From positions 1-11,483 of the forward strand of contig CAAGLU010000453.1 of assembly GCA_900770865.1 (NCBI GenBank): a stretch of DNA of 11,483 nt, in the 5' to 3' direction. The stretch is from an uncultured Atopobiaceae bacterium (GTDB taxonomy: Bacteria > Actinomycetota > Coriobacteriia > Coriobacteriales > Atopobiaceae). Numbering within the stretch: position 1 is the first letter of the stretch; every line of letters starts with the position of its first letter. Positions 1 to 7,203 of this stretch are shown piece by piece. Below the pieces are notes generated by a model. The model searched no databases. It was not told the origin of the DNA and saw nothing but the letters and a program-made list of their open reading frames with translations. Both the position numbers and the translations under genes were made by a program.

Positions 1-1
1 C

Positions 2-868
2 GTACAAGCGCCCTGCAAGGTCAACCTTCACCTGGGCATCTATGCCGAGAAGGACGCGCGCGGCTATCACCGCGTGGACTCGGTCATGGTGCCGGTTGGT
101 CTCTTCAATACCATTACGATTGAGTCTGCACCCGAGACCAGCGTCGCCTTTGAGCCTTCGCTCGATGGTCTTGTGCGACGCAATGCCGCTCAGAGGGCAA
201 TCGAGCTTCTCTCGCAGGAGCTGGGCGTGGAGGAGAACGTCGCCGTTCGCATTGAGCGGTGCATCCCTAGCGGGGGAGGCCTTGGCAGCTCCTCGGCAGA
301 CGCTGGCTCCGTCCTGCGCGCGCTTGCGAAACGTTGGGGCGTTGACCCGCTTGACCAGCGCGTTGTTGGTGTCGCACGACGCGTGGGCGCGGACGTCGCG
401 TTCTTCCTCAATCCCGCGCCGTCGCTGCTGAGAGGTGCGGGCGACGCGCTTGAGAAGGCGTTTCCGGAACTTGACGGAATTCCGCTCGTGCTGGTGATGC
501 CCGCTGGCTGCGCCAGCTCCACGCGCGAGGTGTACGAGGAGTTCGACCGCATGCCAACGGCTCCCGAAGCCCCCGACGCACTGTGCGACGCGCTGTCGGC
601 GGGTGATGTTTCTGGCGTAGCGGCAAACCTCTACAACAACCTCGCACCGGCGGCGCTGCGCCTGAAGCCGGCGATGGGGGAGCCTGCGGCTTGGCTTGCG
701 CAGCAGCCGGGTGTGATTGCATCGCAGATAACAGGCTCGGGTTCCTGCTCGTTTGCCGTGTGCAAATCTGCCTCTGCGGCTGAGCGCATTGCGACAGCTG
801 CGGAAAAAGAGCACGGATGGTGGGCAAAGGCTGTGTTTACGGTTGGTTTGGACGGCCAAGTCTGCTAA
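2..868 (+). CDS. ispE: 4-diphosphocytidyl-2-C-methyl-D-erythritol kinase (5' end outside window)
   Basis: This is a GHMP-family kinase of the non-mevalonate (MEP) isoprenoid pathway. It phosphorylates the 2-hydroxyl of CDP-methylerythritol with ATP in the cytoplasm. The frame is open from base 2, and the first residues visible (APCKVNLHLGIY, then GYHRVDS) match the conserved IspE N-terminus APAKVNL...GYH. The true start therefore lies a few codons upstream of the window, and the GTG at 74 is internal. The glycine-rich ATP-binding motif PSGGGLGSSSADAG lies at about 266-307, and the C-terminal GHMP motif ITGSGSCSF at about 728-754. The gene ends with TAA at 866-868, only 15 bases before tRNA-Pro, so the two may share a transcript. 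The visible part (288 codons) fits the family's usual length of about 290-310 residues. The family assignment is firm. Confidence 0.95.
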   Translation, partial: VQAPCKVNLHLGIYAEKDARGYHRVDSVMVPVGLFNTITIESAPETSVAFEPSLDGLVRRNAAQRAIELLSQELGVEENVAVRIERCIPSGGGLGSSSADAGSVLRALAKRWGVDPLDQRVVGVARRVGADVAFFLNPAPSLLRGAGDALEKAFPELDGIPLVLVMPAGCASSTREVYEEFDRMPTAPEAPDALCDALSAGDVSGVAANLYNNLAPAALRLKPAMGEPAAWLAQQPGVIASQITGSGSCSFAVCKSASAAERIATAAEKEHGWWAKAVFTVGLDGQVC

Positions 869-883
869 AGTGTCGTCTGCTAA

Positions 884-960
<77 letters not shown>

Positions 961-969
961 GAAACCGCA

Positions 970-999
970 GGTCAGAGGCTTAGTCCTCTGGCCTTTTTT
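970..999 (+). terminator. Rho-independent terminator after tRNA-Pro, carried by the element
   Basis: A 9-bp stem (970-978 with 985-993, one G-U pair) with a 6-base loop is followed by six T residues. It lies on the element side of attL, so it arrived with the element. It replaces the original tRNA terminator, which now sits at 7387-7415 beyond attR. Confidence 0.85.
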
Positions 1000-1001
1000 C
1001 A

Positions 1002-1034
1002 TTTACGCACTATTTTACGCACTGGGAACGCACT
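1002..1034. repeat. Three phased CGCACT boxes (probable Int/Xis arm sites, left end)
   Basis: CGCACT occurs at 1006-1011, 1018-1023 and 1029-1034, spaced 12 and 11 bases, which is about one helical turn. The first two copies extend to TTTACGCACT. The same box is clustered near the integrase at 7153-7200. Matching short repeats on both arms of an attachment site are the usual arrangement of integrase arm-type or excisionase binding sites. The binding role is inference. Confidence 0.6.
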
Positions 1035-1292
1035 GCAAAACTTTCCATCCCCGTCCCCCAATACCCCCAGCGGCGGGGAATTTCACGCAAGCGGCACGTG
1101 CCATTGGCGGCTTCCCCTAGCGCCCTTGCCCGTCCGCGTGATGTGGAGCGCATGCGAAGAATGCGGCCAATACGGAAAACGCGGCCGCCCCGGCCAACGT
1201 GGACACCGTATTTCGACAAAACGCACGAGACTCTGCCCATTGCCCACGGATGGCGCCAAAGAGGCGCAGGGCCTGACAAGGAGGGACAGGGT
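1035..1292. other. Non-coding leader between left end and xis-like gene
   Basis: I see no convincing gene in this stretch. Several frames are open, but none has a recognisable protein or a ribosome binding site apart from the one that serves the start at 1293. The stretch probably holds the left attachment arm and the promoter for the rightward element genes, but I could not identify a clear -35/-10 pair. Confidence 0.4.
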
Positions 1293-1493
1293 ATGGATGA
1301 CGGTCGCAATGTCGTGTCACGGCAAGAGATGGAGAGGCCGCTCAAGACTCGTGAGGTGGGGGAGTACATGGGGCTCTCGGACCGCCAGGTGCTCCGCATG
1401 GTGCGAAACGGACAGCTCCCGGCCAAGCGAGTAGGCAACCAGTACTACTTCGACCCTCGCAAGATCGCTCGAATCTGCGGCATGGGGGAGTAG
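1293..1493 (+). CDS. Small excisionase-like HTH DNA-binding protein
   Basis: This 66-residue protein is a single MerR/excisionase-type winged helix. The segment LKTREVGEYMGLSDRQVLRM (residues 17-36) fits the family pattern of Leu-Thr-x-x-Glu-Val followed by a Gly-Leu-Ser turn. It continues with NGQLPAKRVGNQYYF, the wing with the typical Leu-Pro-Ala and a following Val-Gly. Proteins of this size and type usually act as excisionases (recombination directionality factors), bending DNA at the attachment arms, or as small regulators. I chose ATG 1293 because AAGGAGGG lies about 7 bases upstream; the frame is open further upstream without family similarity. The gene is 33 bases ahead of the initiator gene and probably co-transcribed with it. 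The excisionase role is inferred from the fold and its place in an integrase-bearing element. Confidence 0.8.
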   Translation: MDDGRNVVSRQEMERPLKTREVGEYMGLSDRQVLRMVRNGQLPAKRVGNQYYFDPRKIARICGMGE

Positions 1494-1526
1494 GAAGTGC
1501 CGATCGGTGTTCGGCGGTGATCGTCG

Positions 1527-2660
1527 ATGACAAAGCACGGACCGGGCTGGCCGGGTGTGCCCTTCGATGACTCGCGCCTTCTCTACGATGAGCACATGCA
1601 TGTTGGTCTCATCACTCCTTGCGCCCTGGAGTGGTGGCTCCACGTCATGGAGTGGGTGGAAGACAACTGGGGCGACTCCCGTGTCAGGTCGAGCCTCCTG
1701 AGGGCATCTGCCGCCTTGCTGTGGGCGATCGAGTCGGGCGAGTGCCTGCCGGACGGCTCGCAGTTCGCCTCCGCCTCCCTCAATGTGCTGTCGGCGGCGA
1801 CCGGGATGAGCAAGAGGACCTGTCACGACGCCATGTCGCGGCTGGCGCTCGAGGGGAGGTTCTCCCACCTGAGGGCGGAGGGCCTTACTCCCGTTGTCGA
1901 GGTGGTCGCCCGGCCTGTCGCCAGGAGGTCGTGGGGAACATGCTATGCGCTGGTGCGCTTCTGGGGCGACTGCGGCCTCGTTCCCAAGGGGCTCCCGACG
2001 CCAGTCGGTGTAGAAGTCCACGGCTCTTCTACACCGTCTAACGGAAATGTTGTTGGTGTAGAAACCCTAGGCACTTCTACACCAACAGGCGACCGTCCGG
2101 TCGGTGTGGAAGACGGAGATTCGGGTGTAGAAGTCCCTGCCGCTTCTACACCCTCTGATACCTCTGATTCGAGAGAACTCTCTTCTTCTGGCGGAAATGC
2201 CGGGGAACTCGACCGGCAGTATCGCCGGGTGCTCGCGTCCTTTCCCAGCAGTCCCGGCAGGGCATACGAGCGGAGGACCCGCGCGGCGTTCGAGGCGCTT
2301 GTCGAGGATGGCTATGAGCCGCAGGCAATCGCGGAGGGCGCGGCTGCATACCGGCGCGATGGCGTCAGGAGAGCCGAGAGGGAGGGACTGCCACTCAAGA
2401 GGGCGATGCTCGTATTTCCGCTGAAGTGGTTGGAGGAGCCCGCGCTTGTCGCCCGGTGGTGCAAGAGAACCGAGACGGAAGACCCCGGGTTCTTCGTGCA
2501 GAAGTCGATTGAGGCCGATGGCAAGCACTGGCTCGGAGGGTGCAGGGGCATACCGATTGACTATCTCGGAATCCCGGATGAGGCGACCGAGGGGCAGGCG
2601 ATGGATGCCGTGCGCGCAAAGTGGGAGAGGTCCCGGAGGAATCGCGGGGAACGAAGGTGA
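1527..2660 (+). CDS. Putative replication initiator (lambda O-like layout) with internal iterons
   Basis: I do not recognise a close family by sequence. The layout has three parts. Residues 1-155 form an N-terminal region with a helix-turn-helix at about 83-115 (NVLSAATGMSKRTCHDAMSR). A low-complexity linker spans about 156-225, where GVE..xxSTP is repeated three times. A charged C-terminal region covers about 226-377. The linker-coding DNA holds three identical GGTGTAGAA/TTCTACACC dyads. Phage lambda O has this same organisation: a DNA-binding N-terminus, origin iterons inside the linker-coding DNA, and a C-terminus that recruits the helicase loader. Start ATG 1527 has GGTGA 6 bases upstream. 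The gene follows the xis-like gene by 33 bases. An alternative is an element-specific transcriptional regulator. The initiator function is inference from architecture and context. Confidence 0.6.
   Translation: MTKHGPGWPGVPFDDSRLLYDEHMHVGLITPCALEWWLHVMEWVEDNWGDSRVRSSLLRASAALLWAIESGECLPDGSQFASASLNVLSAATGMSKRTCHDAMSRLALEGRFSHLRAEGLTPVVEVVARPVARRSWGTCYALVRFWGDCGLVPKGLPTPVGVEVHGSSTPSNGNVVGVETLGTSTPTGDRPVGVEDGDSGVEVPAASTPSDTSDSRELSSSGGNAGELDRQYRRVLASFPSSPGRAYERRTRAAFEALVEDGYEPQAIAEGAAAYRRDGVRRAEREGLPLKRAMLVFPLKWLEEPALVARWCKRTETEDPGFFVQKSIEADGKHWLGGCRGIPIDYLGIPDEATEGQAMDAVRAKWERSRRNRGERR
2006..2153. repeat. Iteron-like dyads inside the initiator gene (candidate replication origin)
   Basis: GGTGTAGAA, 11 bases, TTCTACACC occurs three times: 2007-2035, 2055-2083 and 2124-2152. 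A degenerate half site GGTGTGGAA lies at 2103-2111. Left half-sites fall at 2007, 2055 and 2103 (a 48-base period) and then at 2124. The arms extend to 11, 13 and 11 perfectly paired bases. The 9-base arms are identical in every copy, including synonymous positions, and use AT-rich codons (GTA, GAA, TCT, ACA) unlike the surrounding gene. The next 45 bases or so (2154-2200) are about half A+T, a possible unwinding element. Origin function is inference. Confidence 0.55.
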
Positions 2661-2810
2661 GAGAGACGTTACGGCAAGAGATAACCCCGTGCGGAGATGG
2701 GTTGGCATTGCCGTGACGGACGATGGCTTCCGTCGCAGGTGACAAGGGATTTTCCCATGCAACTACAATTGCCCTGTACCGTTGACTCGGCAAGAAAGGT
2801 GAATTGGCTG
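2661..2810. other. Spacer before the restriction gene
   Basis: No gene is seen in these 150 bases. A second in-frame start for the endonuclease lies here at ATG 2757, preceded by AAGGGA. TTGACT at about 2782 resembles a -35 box, but no good -10 is placed for it. The stretch may contain the restriction gene's own promoter. Confidence 0.3.
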
Positions 2811-4250
2811 ATGGAATACTACGACCCGGAGAGCGGCTACTCCATCACCGTCTATGCCGAGCGCCTCGTGGGGATGTCGTTCCGAGACGTGCTCGACCTG
2901 GGCATCACCCCCACCGGCGTGAGCGGGGAGGAGGCCGGCAAGGCCTACGGCAGGCGCTCGTACAAGGGCGGCATGGGCAACCTCCTGGAGGAGCGCTACT
3001 TCGGGTATCGCGCGAACAGCGAGGACGAGGCCGACTTCCCACAGGCGGGCGTGGAGCTCAAGGCGACGTGCTACGACCGCCTCAGTGGAGGCGGGATCAG
3101 CGCCGGCGAGAGGCTCGTCCTCACCATGATTCCGAACGACTCCCCCGTGGAGGCGGAGCTCGACGGCTCCCACATGTGGCGCAAGTGCAGGAAGATCCTG
3201 CTCGTCTACTACCGCCGCGACAGGTCGGTCGAGAGGTACGACCAGCGCATCGGCTACGTCCACCTCTTCACCCCTCCCGCCGACGACCTGGAGGTCATAC
3301 GCGAGGACTACCGCACGATAGCCGCCCTCGTGAGGTCCGGGCGCGCCCAGGACCTGTCCGAGTCGCTGACGAGCTACCTCGGGGCTTGCACGAAGGGGGC
3401 GAACAGGGAGAAGAGCACCCAGCCCCAGCGCTACTACGCTCCGGGCGTGCCGGCCCGCAGGCGCGCGTGGTGCTACAAGCGGCCGTACATGGACTACGTG
3501 CTCCACCACTACGTGATCGGCGCGCCGAGGGCCGAGTCCATCGGCGTCGCCGGGCGCGAGATCGCCGACTACGCGGAGCGGGTCATCAACGCCCACAGGG
3601 GCGAGACGGACGCGTCGATCTGCCTCTCCCTGGGAATCCCCTACACCGGCAACAAGGCGCAGTGGACCAGCATCGCCTACAGGCTCCTCGGCGTGAGGGA
3701 CAACCGGGCCGACGAGTTCGAGAAGGCCGGGGTCGTGGTGCGCACGGTGCGGGAGGGGCCGAGCGGGCGCATCAAGGAGAACGTCCCGCTCCCGCCCTTC
3801 CGCTTCCGCGACCTCATGGCCGAAGGGGACTGGGAGGACTCAAGCCTCCGCGAGTACGTCGAGAGCACCAGCTTCCTCTTCGTGGTCTTCCGGATCCGCG
3901 AGGACGGGGCGGCGGAGCTCGCCGGGTGCACGCTGTGGCGCATGCCGGAGGGCGACGTGGACGGCGAGCTCAGGCGCTGCTGGGAGGAGTGCAGGCAGAC
4001 GGTCGCGCGCGGCGTCATGATCGAGCGGGTCGGTAACAGGTTCCAGAACGACCTCCCGAAGGAGTCGGGCAACCAGGTGGCGCACGTGCGGCCCCACACC
4101 CAGAGGGCGGCGTACCGCCTCCCCGGAATCGTCGTGGGCGACCCTGGGAGGGACGGCGACGAGCTGCCCGACGGCAGGGTCATGACAAGGCAGAGCTTCT
4201 GGCTCAACCACGGCTACATCGAAGGGGTCCTGCAAGAGCGGGGACTGTAG
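2811..4250 (+). CDS. Sau3AI/MutH-family type II restriction endonuclease
   Basis: The protein is 479 residues, close to Sau3AI (about 490), and has the same two-part build: an N-terminal MutH-type catalytic domain and a C-terminal MutH-like regulatory domain. The catalytic residues are visible as Asp75, Glu82 and Lys84 in DFPQAGVELK, with the same spacing as MutH Asp70/Glu77/Lys79. The upstream helix GGMGNLLEERYFG supplies the conserved Glu60. Other shared stretches are LTSYLGACTKGAN, HVRPHTQRAAYR and the C-terminal MTRQSFWLNHGYI. The family cuts GATC, and this specificity is inferred here. ATG 2811 is chosen because AAGGTGA sits about 9 bases upstream and the protein then aligns with family N-termini. 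ATG 2757 (AAGGGA upstream) is the alternative and would add 18 residues. The methyltransferase follows 147 bases later. Confidence 0.9.
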   Translation: MEYYDPESGYSITVYAERLVGMSFRDVLDLGITPTGVSGEEAGKAYGRRSYKGGMGNLLEERYFGYRANSEDEADFPQAGVELKATCYDRLSGGGISAGERLVLTMIPNDSPVEAELDGSHMWRKCRKILLVYYRRDRSVERYDQRIGYVHLFTPPADDLEVIREDYRTIAALVRSGRAQDLSESLTSYLGACTKGANREKSTQPQRYYAPGVPARRRAWCYKRPYMDYVLHHYVIGAPRAESIGVAGREIADYAERVINAHRGETDASICLSLGIPYTGNKAQWTSIAYRLLGVRDNRADEFEKAGVVVRTVREGPSGRIKENVPLPPFRFRDLMAEGDWEDSSLREYVESTSFLFVVFRIREDGAAELAGCTLWRMPEGDVDGELRRCWEECRQTVARGVMIERVGNRFQNDLPKESGNQVAHVRPHTQRAAYRLPGIVVGDPGRDGDELPDGRVMTRQSFWLNHGYIEGVLQERGL

Positions 4251-4300
4251 GCCGCCGATTCCGGGATCTCGTCGGATGCGCCGCGCCACGTGTGCGATCG

Positions 4301-4330
4301 TTGTCCGGACGCCTGGCTTCGGGTGCTAAT
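4301..4330 (+). promoter_or_regulatory. Possible sigma70-type promoter for the methyltransferase
   Basis: TTGTCC (4301-4306) and GCTAAT (4325-4330) are separated by 18 bases, and each matches four of six consensus positions. It lies in the 147-base gap between the endonuclease and methyltransferase genes and would let the protective enzyme be made independently of the endonuclease. The match is weak. Confidence 0.3.
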
Positions 4331-4397
4331 TGTGTCCCCAATCCTTGGTAGACTCTTACGGAACAGAAAATTAGGCACAGCAGAGAGGTCAAGAAAC

Positions 4398-5666
4398 GTG
4401 TCTAAGAGAATCAGGGTCGCCGAGCTCTTTGCGGGGGTCGGCGGGTTCAGGCTTGGCCTGGACGGCTACCACAGCGACTCGCATCCCGGGTTCGACCTGC
4501 CGGCGGCAGGACCGTACGAGACCGTCTGGGCCAACCAGTGGGAGCCCGGGTCGGACAAGAGGCAGTTCGCGGCCCGCTGCTACGAGGCCCGCTTCGGCGA
4601 GGGCTCCGTCGTCAACGAGGACATCCACGCGGTGCTCGACGCGGTCGACGCCGGCGAGAGCAGCGTCCCCGACGTTGACATGGTGGTCGGGGGCTTCCCG
4701 TGCCAGGACTACAGCGTCGCCAGGCCGCTCTCCGACGCAAAGGGCATCGAGGGGAGGAAGGGCGTCCTCTGGTGGGACATCTACCGCTTCCTCCAGATCC
4801 AGATCTACCAGTCGGCCGGCAACGCGCGCTACTGCCTCTTCGAGAACGTTGACAGGCTGCTCAAGAGCCCCGCGGGGCGCCGCGGGCGCGACTTCGCGAT
4901 CATCCTCTCCTGCCTCGCGCGCCTCGGCTACGCCGTCGAGTGGCGCGTCGTGAATAGCGGGGAGTACGGCTTCCCGCAGAGGAGGAAGCGCACGTACATC
5001 TACGCAATCCGGACTTCGGACGGGTGGGACCTCCCGGAGAGGCTTCGCGCGGGCGTCATGCAGAGCGCCTTCCCGGCCCGCCTGGGCGCCGCGTCCGAGC
5101 TGGACGTCCCCGAGGACCCGTACTCGATCACCCTCTCCTTCAACGACGGCGGGAGGGTCTCGCCATTCCGCAACGCCGGCGTGATGCAGGGCTTCCACGT
5201 CCTTACGGCGGGGCTCGCCGAGGCCTACGACGGCCCGCGCGAGACGCTGGGCGACGTGCTCGTGAGCGAGGACGCGGTCCCCGCCTCCTTCTACCTCGAC
5301 GAGGCGTCCCTGCCCCGCTGGGAGTACCTGAAGGGCTCCAAGCACGAGCCGAGGGTCGCCTCGAACGGGCACGAGTACGTCTACTCGGAGGGCGCGATGT
5401 CCTTCCCCGACCCGCTCGACAGGCCGAGCCGGACCATCCTGACGGGCGAGGGCGGGACGAGCCCGTCCAGGTTCAAGCACGTCGTGGAGGTCGGCGGCAG
5501 GCTGCGCCGGCTCGTACCCGACGAGCTTGACAGGCTGCAGGGGTTCCCCGCCGGCTGGACGGACACGGGGATGACCGACGGGCAGCGCGCGTTCTGCATG
5601 GGAAACGCTCTCGTCGTTGGCATCCCCCACCGCATCGGAGAAGAGCTTGCACGAAGGCTGAGCTAG
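4398..5666 (+). CDS. DNA C5-cytosine methyltransferase (M.Sau3AI-like)
   Basis: This 422-residue enzyme transfers a methyl group from S-adenosylmethionine to C5 of cytosine. The family motifs appear in order: motif I ELFAGVGGFRLGL (residues 9-21, AdoMet), motif IV GGFPCQDYS with catalytic Cys102, motif VI ENV (149-151), motif VIII QRRKR (194-198), a target-recognition region of about 150 residues, then motif IX RTILTGEGG and motif X GNALVVGIPHRIG. Stretches such as NQWEPGS, ENVDRLLKSPAGRRGRDF and GEGGTSPSRFKHVV match my memory of M.Sau3AI, which modifies the C of GATC; that target is inferred here. I chose GTG 4398 because AGAGAGG lies about 9 bases upstream and motif I is then near the N-terminus, as in the family. 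It pairs with the endonuclease just upstream, making a complete type II system. Confidence 0.93.
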   Translation: MSKRIRVAELFAGVGGFRLGLDGYHSDSHPGFDLPAAGPYETVWANQWEPGSDKRQFAARCYEARFGEGSVVNEDIHAVLDAVDAGESSVPDVDMVVGGFPCQDYSVARPLSDAKGIEGRKGVLWWDIYRFLQIQIYQSAGNARYCLFENVDRLLKSPAGRRGRDFAIILSCLARLGYAVEWRVVNSGEYGFPQRRKRTYIYAIRTSDGWDLPERLRAGVMQSAFPARLGAASELDVPEDPYSITLSFNDGGRVSPFRNAGVMQGFHVLTAGLAEAYDGPRETLGDVLVSEDAVPASFYLDEASLPRWEYLKGSKHEPRVASNGHEYVYSEGAMSFPDPLDRPSRTILTGEGGTSPSRFKHVVEVGGRLRRLVPDELDRLQGFPAGWTDTGMTDGQRAFCMGNALVVGIPHRIGEELARRLS

Positions 5667-5919
5667 TAGGGGGCCGGAAGACAATCTCCGTATCCACGCC
5701 ATTGCTGATTCAGTAGATTGAGAATCAGCAAGTAGCCCATCTTGTACGCCTGCGGCGGCCAAGATGGACAAGTCGGTCACGGCGGCCAATGCGGCTGTGT
5801 GCCCGACCTGTAGCGGGGGATGCCCCGCGCCCCTATGGTGAAGTACCTCTCTGCGGCTCGGCCCTCTCTTGACTTGTCCAAGGCGACCGTTGCAAACAAG
5901 CCTCGGCTCGTGCCGATTC
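5667..5919. other. Hairpin-rich non-coding region between convergent methyltransferase and integrase genes
   Basis: No gene is seen. There are four successive dyads: 5702-5711/5722-5731 (10 bp), 5737-5744/5760-5767 (8 bp), 5772-5776/5803-5807 (5 bp) and 5813-5818/5823-5828 (6 bp, loop GATG). A longer-range pairing of 5765-5774 with 5871-5880 (10 bp) is also possible. None is followed by a T-run on either strand, so ordinary terminators do not explain them. Candidates are a structured RNA, a single-strand replication origin, or merely a folded spacer. Confidence 0.45.
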
Positions 5920-7128
5920 TTACGAGAGAACCGCGTCCATCTCGTCCATGGCCACCCTCTTGCTCTCCTCGAGAGCAATCGCGTAGACATTGAGCGTCGT
6001 GCTCACGTCTCGGTGGCCCATGAGCCCGGCGACAGTCATCACGTCCACGTGGTTGGCAATCGCCAGCGTCGCGAATGTGTGCCTGAGGTCGTGGAACCTA
6101 ACAATCTCCCCCTGGGTCCCGCGCCAGTTTTCGGCCCGCGCCAGCATCGCCCACTCGCGCCCGAGGACCTGAGGGTTCAGGAACGCTCCGGTCACGGGGT
6201 CGCCTGCAACGAAGAGAGACTCGTTCCAGTCGCAGAACTCGCCTCGGGCCTCGCGCATGGTGTCCTTGCGCTCCATGAGCAGCTCGGCGAGCCTCGGGCC
6301 GATGCTGACCGTGCGCCGTGAGTCTTTGCCAGCCACGTCCTTTGGGGTGTCCATCACAAAGCCCTTGCCCTTGGACAGGGCGTGCAGGACGCTTATCTGG
6401 CGCTTGGCGAGGTCGACGTCCTGCCAGCGCAGGGCACAGATTTCTCCGCGCCTCATTCCCGTCATGAGCGCGAGCCGTGCGGCTATCGCGAGCGGCGTCG
6501 CCCCCATGTTGTCGAGCTTCTTGCTCACCTCGCTCACGCCTTCGGGCGTGAGCGAGTTCACGGGCTTGGGGCGCCGCCTCGGCGGTCTCATTCCCCCGAG
6601 CGGGCTTCTCAGAACGTCACCGACGGTGACGGCATACTTAACGACCTGCGCCACGAACGCGTGGTAGTGCGCGATTGTGTTCTGGTTGAGCCCATCCTCC
6701 AGCATGTCGTTCTCCCACTTGCGGAAGCTGTCCGCGGTGAGCTCCCTCATGGGTGTGTTTCCGCACTCGGTGCCCGCGAGCCTTCTCAGCGCAGACCGGT
6801 AGCCGTTCTTGGTGGAGGGGCGGGCGTTGTGAAGATCGAGGTAGTGCTTGGCGTATTCGTAGAGCGTGGACGTTGACTCGACCATCCCGCACGTCCTGCG
6901 CTCCTCCTCGACAAGCTCGTCGCGCCAGTTCTTGAGGAACTCCTCTGCCGCCGCCTTGCCCCTATTGTCCCGGCGCGTGACCGAGCCGTCGGGGCCGCGC
7001 CTGTCCTTATAGCAGCGTATCCCCGTTGACTTTGAAGTCTTGCTCTGCTGGCCGTCCTCCTGCCAGGAGATGACCGCCATCCAGTAGTTGCCATTCTTGC
7101 GGACAAAGCCATTCGTGTAGTTCCTCAT
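5920..7128 (-). CDS. Tyrosine-type site-specific integrase
   Basis: This 402-residue phage-type integrase catalyses integration at, and with Xis excision from, the tRNA-Pro site. From ATG 7128, residues 1-90 form the arm-binding N-terminal region (FVRKNGNYWMAVISW), about 90-190 the SAM-like core-binding domain (LYEYAKHYLDLH), and about 195-402 the catalytic domain. The catalytic set is complete: Arg226 in TGMRRGE, His346 and Arg349 in HDLRHTFATL, His372 in GHRD, and the nucleophile Tyr382 in TLNVYAIA. ATG 7128 is preceded by GGAGGGTGAGG; a GTG at 7188 would put the start inside a palindrome and is less likely. The gene reads leftward, with its promoter region against the right attachment site, so in the circular form it sits beside attP. 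The family call is firm. Confidence 0.95.
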   Translation of the reverse strand: MRNYTNGFVRKNGNYWMAVISWQEDGQQSKTSKSTGIRCYKDRRGPDGSVTRRDNRGKAAAEEFLKNWRDELVEEERRTCGMVESTSTLYEYAKHYLDLHNARPSTKNGYRSALRRLAGTECGNTPMRELTADSFRKWENDMLEDGLNQNTIAHYHAFVAQVVKYAVTVGDVLRSPLGGMRPPRRRPKPVNSLTPEGVSEVSKKLDNMGATPLAIAARLALMTGMRRGEICALRWQDVDLAKRQISVLHALSKGKGFVMDTPKDVAGKDSRRTVSIGPRLAELLMERKDTMREARGEFCDWNESLFVAGDPVTGAFLNPQVLGREWAMLARAENWRGTQGEIVRFHDLRHTFATLAIANHVDVMTVAGLMGHRDVSTTLNVYAIALEESKRVAMDEMDAVLS

Positions 7129-7152
7129 GCTGTCCTCACCCTCCGTCGGCGT

Positions 7153-7203
7153 AGTGCGCTCGCAGTGCGTAAATAGTGCGTTGCGCACTATTTACGCACT
7201 GCG
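7153..7203. repeat. Five phased CGCACT boxes with 20-bp perfect palindrome (Int arm sites/operator, right end)
   Basis: AGTGCG lies at 7153-7158, 7164-7169 and 7175-7180 (11-base spacing). Its complement CGCACT lies at 7184-7189 and 7195-7200 (11-base spacing). Bases 7161-7180 and 7184-7203 form a perfect 20-bp inverted repeat around a TTG spacer. The array lies 25-75 bases upstream of the integrase start and matches the boxes at 1002-1034. It probably binds Int or Xis and may control int. Confidence 0.65.

Noticed and set aside
2006..2153. CRISPR-like array
   Set aside because: Repeats are 9-base dyads in an open reading frame with no spacer diversity of CRISPR type and no cas genes.
2804..4036. 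410-codon plus-strand open frame overlapping the endonuclease
   Set aside because: Arg/Pro/Gly-rich out-of-frame reading of the Sau3AI-like gene, which has conserved family motifs in its own frame.
4389..5990. 533-codon minus-strand open frame
   Set aside because: Antisense shadow of the methyltransferase, low-complexity Val/Ala/Arg/Glu sequence without motifs.
1293..7128. Avoidance of GATC sites within the R-M element
   Set aside because: Several GATC sites are visible in the R, M and initiator genes, so no avoidance is apparent; this fits protection by methylation but is not evidence for specificity.
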